Made by a program: the position numbers and the translations under genes
The notes under the pieces: model-generated
Databases searched by the model: none
What the model was told of the DNA's origin: nothing
What the model saw: only the letters and a program-made list of their open reading frames with translations
NCBI RefSeq assembly: GCF_000299895.1
Contig: NZ_AMRG01000015.1
Span: 1-64,000, forward strand
DNA length: 64,000 nucleotides
DNA from: Idiomarina xiamenensis 10-D-4
Lineage (GTDB): Bacteria > Pseudomonadota > Gammaproteobacteria > Enterobacterales > Alteromonadaceae
Direction: 5' to 3'
Shown here: piece after piece, positions 18,959 through 30,900 of the stretch
Numbering within the stretch: the stretch's first letter is position 1
Layout: every line of letters starts with the position of its first letter

Positions 18959-21900
18959 TTAAATTTCACCTTCCATCATTCCGACACCCTCTGTTTGAAC
19001 TGGGTTAGATTGCAGCAGTACTTCTATTAAATCGGCCTGTTCGGCGATGGTTGATGATTCGAAGATATTACGCAGCTGTAGACTAAGGCCAAAATCGCGA
19101 TTAATTCTGGCGAACAACCGAGTGGCCAATAATGAGTGACCACCAAGTTCAAAGAAGTTATCGTCGATACCTATAGCATCAATACACAGTAGATCCGTCC
19201 AAATCCCCGCCAACTGCTTTTGTAATTGAGTTTCCGGCGCTCGATATTCATTCTCGAGTTCGGGCCGTTGGTACCGAGAAGAAAGAGCTGCAGCATAAGA
19301 TTCTGTTTCGGTTTCAACACAGGAGGAATTGGCAGTATAATAAGCAACATTAAGATGCGCGCTCATTATTCGAAGCACCGCCGCCGAAGCTTCTTCCCAC
19401 TGCAGATTGCCCTTACCAATATGACAAATAATTGAACTGACCTTTGCCGCACATGCAGCAGTACCGGCCAACGCGTTCTGATAACTTTGCAATAGCAATC
19501 GATGTTCTGAAGGTTCAACATTGTCTTCATCCAGCACTATCATGAAGCGTTCATCAGCGCCGCTGTCTTGCGTTACTTTAGACAGCGCGGTAATCGACTC
19601 CAAACAACTTTGAATATGACCTTGAGTCATCAACAATACGCTGTGGAGAGGACTGTCGGAGGCTTTTGCGTGCTGATAAATGGCTGCCGCACCAAGCTCC
19701 GTCTTCGAATCTTCGACGATCAGCTGCACCGAACAACCGTTATCTTCGATAACCTTAAGCTGCCAAATCTTTTGCGCCAACACATCGGTTTCCAAATCTG
19801 CCTGCAATAACGCATCCCACTGACTTCTATCTGGTAGCGTCTCATTGGTCGCGACTATAATATTGGCAGCTCCAGCGCACGCCAGCTGATAAGCAATCGT
19901 CAATCCCAAATCGTTGACGCCGTCTACTAAGGCGAACGTGCGCCCCTTGACGTCGTTCAGATAATCTTGTGAGCCTAGTTCCAGATTTATGGTATCAACG
20001 GATTTAACCCAACGATGTTTACCGCGCAATGCTAGACATGATTGCTCTGACGAAGCGCCCATCTCACTGACAAGCTGCTCAGCCAGCGTCAACTCACGAG
20101 CACTTTGTGGAGCTGGTAACATGACATCCAAAGTCCGCCATTGCTTCTGCTTCTCACTGTCGTTTAACGCAAGTTCAATGCTCAACAATGCTTGCTCAGC
20201 ATATAACTCCTCTTCACCAGTTACGCTTTGCGCCCCTTGAGTGACACGTAGCAACTGCAACGTATTGCAACTATCAACAAAAACGCTTTCCAACGCCTGA
20301 GAGGCATCCAGCGCCTCACGCACTCTAAGCAAACGTTTTTTAGCTGTCTGCTCATCATCCAGAGTTACAGCCAATGGCCAAAGATTCAAAACTCTGACAC
20401 TTTGTAGTCCGAGTTCGGCTTCTTTGATCAACGCCTCAAGCGCATGAGGTTGATTTGGATTAACAATCCAATGGTTATCGTCCGTCGCTTCGGTTTGTTC
20501 ACCCTCAACCACACAGATAGGCTCAATACCTTTAACAGATAACTGCTCGAGAACACGCTGACAAAGACTCAATTCTAGTTTTCCTAAAACAATCCAACGT
20601 AGTTGTTCAGTTATTTGGGTTTTGACTAGGTTGCTCTGCTGCCAAACTGGGGTTGAAACGCAATAATCAAAGTCAGTGAAGCTGGCAGCAGTATGGCTAC
20701 TTTGACCATGTCGGTCGGAATTGTAATCAATATCTACCCAATAACGTCTGCGTTCAAAAGGATACGTCGGCAGACGCACTCTATTACGTCTTTGCTCTGC
20801 ATAAAACGACTTCCAGTCGAGATCTAAACCACCAACATATAATTGGCTAAGCAACGACAACAGATGGGCTTCATCATCGCTGCCGTTATTCGCCTCAGGC
20901 CAAACGTTCAAAGCCCCCTCAATATCTTGATCGTCCCCACCGAACATCAAAGTCGTGTAACTTCGTTGTTCGAACAATCCATTGCATAGGCTAAGATCGC
21001 TATTTTCATTAACGATTTGCGTATACCAAAATTGACCGTCCTTAAGCTGTTCAGCTTCGGCCCAAGTACCATTATTCGCATCGCTGATGCTGAACGATGT
21101 CTTGTCTAAATTCATCGTCTGCAGTGTTTGATAAAGCTGCTCTTTATCACTTTTTACATAAAACTTAACCAATTTCCCCGCATTGTTAAGGTCGATGACG
21201 CCAGCCAGTACAGCCATCACGATAACGCCAGCCCCTTCACCGTGCATTGCTCGAGGCACGCCCCCCCAGCTCATCAACAGACGTGCCATCGCAAAGTCAG
21301 AAGCTAACTTCAACACGTGAAGCACCTCGCTTGGCGTATCATTGAGTTCGGCAGTTTGCATCATATGACACAGATCCAAATCCAATTCCTGCTCGAAAAC
21401 ATCTAAACAACGATCCACTTCACTGCGAAACATCGTTTCAGTGCGATACAACTGGAAGCCTATATTTTCAAAATTGTTGTTATGTTTGCCAAAAACAAAA
21501 ACACTACCGTTGCCGGGGTCTTGTATCAGATTCTTTTGCTTGGATTTGAGTTTTAAACTTTCCAGCTGGGCGAGCAATGAAGGTACGTCACGACTGACCA
21601 ACGCGCAACGAACTGGAAAATGACGTCTACCAACTGCGAGTGTATAAGCAACATCGCTCAAACTAAGTTCAGGATTATCACTAAGATGTAAACGCAAGTT
21701 TTTACAAGCTGTAAGCAATGCCTTCTTGCTAAGAGCAGACAGTACTACCAACTCATTGTCGCGGCCAGATTTCGATTCTCTAGTGAGCGGTGCTTCTTCA
21801 AGAATCACATGAGCGTTGGTCCCGCCGCTACCAACCGAATTGATACCGGCACGACGTGCCGTGCGCTTCTTAGGCCATGGCGTTAATTCGGTTTTAACCA

Positions 21901-24900
21901 TAAATGGGCTATTCGCGAAGTCAATTTTTGGGTTGGGTGATTCGAAGAACAAGGTGCCTGGCAACATTTCGTGCTTTAAGGCTTCGATGGTCTTTATTAA
22001 ACCCAAAATGCCCGCCGCTCGGTCAGGATGACCAATATTCGGCTTAACCGAGCCTATTACACAGTATTGGTTATCCTCGGTATAGCTCTTAAATGCTCGG
22101 CTTAATGAGGCGACTTCAATTGGGTCACCAAGCTCAGTTGCTGTACCACTAGCTTCAACATAATCAATCGTACGGGCATCAATATTCGCATTGGCCAAGG
22201 CCATCGCGATGGCCTCAGCTTGGCCATCAACGCTCGGAGCCGAAAAGCTTGCTTTCAGTGCTCCATCATTGTTACTAGCACTGCCCTTAATAACCGCATG
22301 AATAATGTCACCGTCGTTTTGGGCGTCTTCCAATCGTTTTAGCAGAATCAAACCCGCACCCTCACCAAACACCGTTCCACTTGAGTTGGCGTCGAAGGTG
22401 CGGCTAGATCCGTCTATAGATTGAGTGCCGCACGAAACAGGTAAATAGCCACGTTGTTGCGGCACTCGCAGAGAAATGCCGCCAGCCAATGCCATATCGC
22501 ATTCACCTGAAATAATATTCTGACAGGCAACATGCACGCTAACCAAAGACGTCGAACAGAAAGTTTGAATGTTGTAACTCGGGCCACGCAGGTTTAATTT
22601 AAACGACACGGTGGTAGTTAAAGAATCAGATTGGTTAGCCAATTCAGCTTCGGTTTGAGCCAACAAGTGCGCGGTGTTGGAGTCGCGACGCAAGCTTTCT
22701 GCGTAACTATTGGTATTCGAACCACAGAAAACACCTATGCTACCGTCATAAGCCAACGGATCATAACCAGCTACTTCCATCGCCTCCCACGCGACTTCAA
22801 GTAATACTCTATGTTGCGGGTCGGTCACCTGAGCTTCCATCGGCGAATAACCGAAGAAGCGAGCATCAAACATATCAGCATTATCAATAATCGGGCGACA
22901 ACGCACATACTCCGGACTCTCGAACTCATCCCGACTTACACCTGCGGCCAGTAGTTGTTCATCGCTAAAAGTAGTCAGAGACTCTTTACCATCGACCATG
23001 TTTTGCCAGAAATCATCGATCGAATTGGCGCCGGGGAAACGCCCTGCAACACCTATGATGGCAATGTCGGTAGATTCATTTCCTCCGCGCTGACGGTCGG
23101 ACTTACGCTTATCGATGGCCGATTTAAGATTCGCCGCCTTATCTTTGTGAGCTCCATCGTCAAAAATTTTAGCTAACTCGTGAACGGTCGGTGCTTCAAA
23201 AATGACGACCGGAGATACCGGCACTGAAAATTCGCGCTGCAACTCGGCCACCAATTGAATGGCGGTTAACGAAGTCCCACCTAAGTCAAAGTAGTTGTCA
23301 TGGATACCTATTTCTTCAATACCCAACACATTGTGCCAAACCTTGGATACTCGCTCTTCTACTTCATTAGAACTGGCGATAAAGGTTGTGCTCAATGCCG
23401 GGCGAGCATAAAGCTGAGTTTTAACCACCGGCTCGGCACTATTGACACGATTAAACGGCTCACGCACCCACTGATCCAAACGAGCCTGAATATTACCGGT
23501 AGACTCTACGATGTGGTCGCTTGGCATGTAGTAAGCCAATCGCTCGAACGCTTCGGCGCCCTCTTGCTGACTCATTTCAAATTCCAGCACGGTTTTTCCT
23601 ACCGTTTCATGCTGACTCTCAGACAAACGCCAAGTATCCCAGTTAACACTCAACCATCGTGTAACGGCAGTACGGTTATGAATACGGGTAAAATTATCCA
23701 TGAAAATATTGGCGGCGGCATAAGGGATCAATGTCATACCACCTAGTACCGCTGAAACCGATGAGGTCAACACGACAAAATCTAGCTGTTTGTCAGCCAG
23801 CGCCTTTTGTAACGCAATTACACCATGAACTTTCGGCCTGAATTGGTAGTCAGAGTCGTCACGGGCGACATCTTTTAAGCTACGAAAAGCCCAGCTTTCA
23901 GAAATACCGGCCGCGTGTACCACACCATTTAAAGTACCGAACGTCTCATAAGTTTTATCGATCACCGCTTTAAGCTGTTGTTCATCGCCAGCATCCACCG
24001 AGAGTACAATAACCTCAGCACCAAAGCTTTCCAGCTCCTGTATTTTACGAATTTTAACGCTAGCAGAATCATTGTATTCGTGGGCTTCAAGCCATTGCGA
24101 CCATTGTTCCCGCTCAGGCAGGGCTGAACGACCACACAACACTAATTTGGCTTGTACTTTCTTGGCAAGGTGTCTCGCCAACACTAAGCCTACCCCCCCC
24201 AGACCACCGGTAATCAGGTATACGCCATGTTGTTTGAGTACTGCATCGTGCTCTGGAATGGATTCAACCAAAAACGGCTCAAAGTCTTGCAGCAAACGTA
24301 CGCCGCCACGATAAGCCACGATGGGATCTTTCGGCTGTGCAAGCAACTCTTTGCGTAACGCCTGCACCAGATCTTCATCAATGGCGTCAGTACTGTTGTC
24401 AACACAGATATCGATATTACGCAGCAAAATGTGAGGGGCTTCTTGCGAGATACCCTTACACGGCCCCAGTATCATGCTCTTGTACGGATCAATTATCTCG
24501 CCTTTAACCACTTCATGAATACCGCTTGATACCACGATGATGTCCAGCGGATCCAACAAGTTGCGCTTACCAAAGGCTTGAACCAGCCACATTAAGCTAA
24601 AATACCCCAGCTCCAACATTTGTGCTTGCGGTTCCTGCCCATCGGTAACGGTAAAGAAGTGACCAATTTTAGAAGGTAAACGTGCTTCACGCTGTAATTG
24701 TCTAATCAGGCGGTCGTAGTCTTCCGGGTGAGTCGCCCTAATCTGGAAGCTGTTGTCATCCAAACGACTATAACCATCACCTTTGATCACCAAAATAGAA
24801 TCGGTTTGTGTCGATTGAATCCTATTGATTGCCGCTTTGGCATAACCTAAGTCATCGCAAAATACCAACAATCTCTCTGCCGCGGCCGAGGCATTGCGCT

Positions 24901-27900
24901 GTTTTAGTGTCGACTCGCGCCAGACCGGTTTATACCACCAATGGGTAATATCTTCGACTTTACCGTTGTCGGCCTTTTTCATGTTGACTGGGATCATCTC
25001 ACCCGGTTCAACCCAGTAACGAGTAGGTTCAAAGGCATAAGTCGGCAACGACACTTTAAGGCGACGTTCACCTTGGTAGAGGGCATGATAAATAGGCTCG
25101 ATACCGGCCAACCATAGTTTAGCGACCATACTTTGTAGATAAGCGTCATCTGCTTCTTCTTGAAATGCGGCACGCATAGCAGGCACTACCGAATGGGCAT
25201 TATCGGCACCAAAGGATGGATGCTGTTTAACGAAAGATCCCAGACTTTGACCCGGACCAACTTCCACCAGCACCCGCCCCTTGTCTTCAAGTAATTTGCC
25301 AATACCATCAGCAAAGCGCACCGGTTGACACATGTGATCAAGCCAATACTTCGGTGAAGTGATTTGGTCTTCGGTCACCCAGTCGCCTGTCAAACTAGAA
25401 ATGTATGCGATATTGGGAGATCTGAATTCGACATCTTCAAGCAGTTCACGTAACCCATCAACAGCCCCATTCATCATTGATGAATGGAAGGCGTGAGTAG
25501 TGTTCAAACGACGATTGGCAATTTCTTTACTGTTCAGCAGTTTTTGCAGTTCGTCTATACCGTCATCCGTACCGGCCACCACGGTGGTTTTCGGGCTGTT
25601 ACAAAGTGCAATGTCGACATTTTCGACCAAAAGCGACTCGACCTCGCTTTCTGACATTGGCACAGCCAGCATTGAACCGCTCGGCAAATCGTTGATAAGA
25701 CGAGCACGTTTTGCTACCAACGCCAGTGCATCATTAAGCTCGACGCAACCAGCAACCGTCGCAGCAACAAATTCACCGAGGCTGTATCCAATAACTGCTT
25801 GAGGCACATAACCCCAACTCATCAGTTGATGGGCCAAACAATACTCGACTGCAAATACCAGCGGTTGAGCCAACCAGGTTTGTTGCAATACGCTGCAGCT
25901 AGACGTACCCTGTCCATCTCCTGACAACATGGCTTTAATATCAAAGGCTGGCTTTTCTTGTTCCTGCTTACTTTCAGTTTCAGTGAACAATATTTCGCGT
26001 AAATCAACACCCAACAATGGCTCAAGCACTTCACAACAGTGATCAAACTCACTGCGGAAAGTCGATTCATTATGATACAGATCAACCGCCATATTGTTGT
26101 AGTGGTCGCCGACGCCGGGGAACATGAATACCAAAGACTTGTTGCCTCCAGCCAAGTGCCCGCTTAAAAAGGCAGACAATTTTTCATCCAATAAGCCGTC
26201 GATAGCATTCTGATGGTCGCTACATACCACCGCCTGTCGAAACTCCAAACGTTGGCGACCTGTTTGCAGGGTATAGGCGATGTCTGCCAAGTTTTGTGTC
26301 GGATTATCACTCAAATGATCGGCCAGCCGCTGTTTAGCAGCATCCAACGACCATTGGGTGTTGGCCGATAACATCAATACCTGATAACGACGCGAACGGT
26401 CAGAGGGCTCAATGACCGGCGCCTCCTCTAAGATAAAATGAGCATTGGTGCCGCCCAGGCCAACTACATTGACACCAGCTCGGCGTGGTATATCCCCCCC
26501 TGGCCAAGGTTGTTTTTGCGCCGCCACATAGAACGGGCTATTTTCGAAATCAATATTCGGATTTGGTGCTTTAAAGTGCAGCAACGGTGGAATTTCTTCG
26601 TGTTTTAGCGACATTACGGTTTTGATCATCCCCGCAACCCCGGCTGCACGATCAAGGTGACCTGTATTGGGTTTAATCGAACCAATAGCGCAGAAATTTT
26701 TACTATCGGTACTTTGACGGTACGCTTTAGTCAATGCAGTGACCTCAATAGGGTCCCCCAGCTCAGTTGCCGTACCATGTGCTTCAACATATTGAATCGA
26801 CTCAGGATTAATCCCAGCTACCCGCAATGCGGCACTGACAGCATTAGTTTGACCGTCGACCCCAGGGGCGGTATAACCGACTTTGAGCGAACCGTCATTA
26901 CTGATCGCAGAGCCTTTGACCACCGCATAAATGTTGTCGCCGTCTTCTAACGCATCGGCAAGACGTTTAAAGACTACAACACCAACTCCATCACCAATAA
27001 CAGCGCCTTTAGAGTCGGCATCAAAGGTACGCACGTGCCCGTCTGGTGAATTGATGCCACCTTCTTCATATAAGTAACCTTCTTTCCCGGAAACTGCGAT
27101 ATTGACACCTCCGGCCATAGCCACATCACACTCGCCACTGAGTAGACTCTTGCAGGCCATGTGCATCGCGACACCTGAAGTCGAGCAAAAGTTTTGCACT
27201 GACAGCGCCGGACCTTTCAGATTGAGTTTATATGCTATTCGGGTCGCCAAAGCATCTACGGTATTACCAACACCAACTTGGAGGCCAGCAACCGGCGAAT
27301 CCATCAGATCCTGACGAGACATCAGATTAAGCAAATAATTACTGGCATTAGAACCGGCAAAGATACCGATAAGGCCTTTGAAGCTTTCTGGGTCGCAACC
27401 CGCGTCCTCCAAAGCGGCCCAAGCGCATTCAAGTAGCTGCCGATGTTGCGGGTCAATAAACTCGGCTTCGCGCGGTGAATAACCGAATAACCTAGCATCA
27501 AAGTGATCGATATTTTCGATATCGAAACCAGCGCGAACATAGTTCGATTTGCGGAATTCTGCCGGACTAACGCCCGCTTCGATCAACTCACTTTCACTGT
27601 AAAAAGAGATAGCCTCAACACCATCTCGCAGGTTTTCCCATAACTCCGTTGGTGAACGAGCACCAGGAAAACGACCCGACATACCGACGATAGCAATGTC
27701 TCTGGCTCCAGTGCCATTTTGCACTTTTGCACGGCGGGCATCGAATATTTCTCTTTCATCCGGGCCTTCACTATGCACATCAGGCGCCAACAGTTTAACC
27801 ATCGCTTCAACGGTTGGAGCTTCGTAAAGGATGACTTGCGGCACGTCGATATCTAATTCACGACGCAAATCAGCAACAATTTGTAAACCCACTAACGAGT

Positions 27901-30900
27901 TACCACCTAAATCGAAGAAATTGTCTTTGGTACCAATTTCATCGATACCCAACAGGTTCTGCCAAATCTCAGCTATTGTCTTTTCCAAGTCGTTACTCGC
28001 AGCAACAAAACTGGTTGCCAAAGCCGGACGCGGATAAGCAGTTTTTTTACGAGAATGATTAGACTGAACCACTTCAGCTAGCTTAGCAACGGAGCACACA
28101 TTGGACCCGCGGATCATCGCTATCGCGTCTTCCGGCAAGACAATAACCTGAGGCACATCAATAGCAAGAATACGTCGGATTGCCTCCATCCCTTCTTCGA
28201 AAGTAATGCCGAAGTTTTGACGATGTTTAATCATCGCCTCGCGCAATTCTGGGTGAAAACCTTGCAAACCATCGCTCCACGCATCCCACTGCCATTCACC
28301 AAAGTTAATGGCAATCGTGGTGCCGTGATCGTATTGATGCGCCAGCGCATAGGCATCAAGAAAAGCGTTACCGGCACAATAGTCTATTTGACCTGCCCCC
28401 CCCCCACTAAATGCTGCGATTGACGACACCAGTATGAAAAAATCCAGTTCGACATGTTCGACAGCCTTAGCGATGGCCAAAGTCCCTTGAACTTTAGAAC
28501 GCAGAGTCTGTTCGGCTGCTTCGACGGTTTTAAGCTGTGTTAAACCCTGACCTGGGACACCTGCAGCATGAATAATACCATTAAGCTCACCAAATCGTTC
28601 GATGGCATCCTCGGCGACTGTAGCCATTGCCTGTTCATCGGCAACATCTGCCACAATGACCATGACTTCAGCACCAGCTTTAACCAAGGCATTAATTTTC
28701 TTCACTCGTTCGGTAATTCGATCACTTTCATTAGCTTCGCAAATAGCATTCCACTCGCTTTGCTCAGGCAATGCAGAGCGACCAATCAATACCAATCTAG
28801 CCTTTTGAGTTCGATATAGATGTTCGGCAATCGCCAAGCCAATCCCGCCCATTCCTCCGGTGATCATGTACACGCCATTTTCTTTAAGGCGACTATTACC
28901 TTCCAGCGGCGCTTCCATCCTGACTTTCTCAATCAACGGCAGGTAACGAGTGTTATTACGCAAAGCGACAAACTGATCTTGAGCCCCTAATAATAATTCG
29001 CAGGCCAGTTGTTTGGCCAATAAAGCGATATCAACGGCCCCCATGCCCAAAGTAAAGGCATCGATACTACGACAAGCAACATTGGCAAACTCTTGACGGA
29101 TAACTTTAGTCGGGCCTTTAACGAGCGCTTTGCTTGGGATAATAGGTTCATTACCGATCACCGCTTGCATATCCGCAGAAAGAATACACAACTCGAGGTC
29201 AGTATCGATAAGATAATCTCCGATAGACTTAGCCAACTGGAACAGAGTATAAAAGCCTAGGTTGACTTGTAATTGGATATCCATTTGCTCATCATAGCGA
29301 GCGGCAGTCCACCCATACACAATACGGCTGGGAAGCTTAGTGCTTTTTTTCAGTGCCTTGAACATCGCATCAAGGTCTTTTTTGCTGCCAGGACGGATGT
29401 CGAAGCTACCGTCCTTATTAGCGTTGTAATGCTTGCCGTGGAAGGCCAAAACGCAGTTAATACCATGCGGTTTAACCGTTTCAGCTAAGGTTTGACACAA
29501 ACCATCGGCATCTGCGAAAACTAACCAGTTCTGCGGTGTATTGATGTTTAAATTCGACAAATCATCGACCGCGGCGCCATCACTCTCCCACTGAGGGAAG
29601 TAGAAAGAGTCAGCCAGTTCGGCCTTAGGCTCTTGCGACATCATCAACTGTTGCGACAAACTAACGTCTTGCTCGGCCGTTTCTATCCAATAGCTTTGAC
29701 GATCGAATGCATAAGTCGGAAGAGGAATACGACGACGACTTTCACCGTCATAATATCTTAGATAGTTAGGACCGCTACCGAGCACCCAAAGCTTGGCCAA
29801 AGCCGCAGTGAAGACGGCTTCGTCATCATCATCGACGTACAAGGTTCTCATTGTCTGTACGGTGAATATACCGCTGTCATCACCATGGACCGTAGCACGC
29901 TGTTTAATCAACGAGCTTAAACTTTGGCCGGGGCCAACCTCAACCAGCGTCCAATCGCCATCTTCAAACAACGTATCGATACATTCACCGAAACGAGCAG
30001 TTTGGCACATGTGATCAATCCAATACTGTGGGTCCATGGCTTGCTCTGACGTGACCCAAGTTCCAGTGACGTTTGACAGGAAGCGCATTGTCGGTGGATT
30101 GAGGTCTATCTCGCTCAATAATGTACGCAACTTGTCCTTGGCTGGCGACATCATTGAGGAATGGAAAGCATGACTCGTCGAAAGTCGACGGCACATGATG
30201 TTCTTGTTTGACAGCAGCCCTTCTAAAGCATCGATAGCGCTGTCGGCTCCTGCAGCAATAGTCAGCTTAGGTCCGTTAATGATACCGATATCAACCTGTT
30301 CGTCGAGAGATGTCAACAAGGCTTCTAGGGCCGATACCTCCATAGGCACAGCTATCATAGAGCCTTCAGGCAAACTCTCTATGAGCTTGGCACGCTCAGC
30401 AACCAACTTAAGGGCATCTTGAATAGAAAAGATGCCCGCCATAGCCGCAGCAGCATATTCACCCAAACTATACCCCACCACGGCTTCAGGAGATACGCCG
30501 CAACGCAGCAGGTGATTGGCAAGACAATACTGCACCACGAAAGTGCAAGGTTGGGCGTTAATAGTACGATTGAGTTCTGCGCTAAACTCATCATCGGGCA
30601 TACGCCCCAATAGCATCGCTTTAGCGCGGTCGAACACAGGCATATCGTCGACAAACAGAATATCTCTTAAGTCGTGACCGAGTATTCCTTCGAGAACATC
30701 GAAGCAGTGGTCCATGTCTTCTCGGAAGTCGTCGTCCTGAACATAGAGGTCATTTGCCATGTTTACATATTGTTCGCCAACACCGGTGAACATAAAGGCA
30801 ATCGGTTGTTTGGTGGCTGGTAGCGCTGATTGAATAAAACGCTCTTGAGGACGTTCTCGCAAAGCTTTGATCAACGCTTCGCGACTGTCACCAACGACAG

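Noticed and set aside
19025-23071. Sequencing or assembly error as the cause of the dead module.
   Set aside because: The module is one continuous frame of more than 1300 codons with several separate substitutions and a missing block; single errors would instead give frameshifts.
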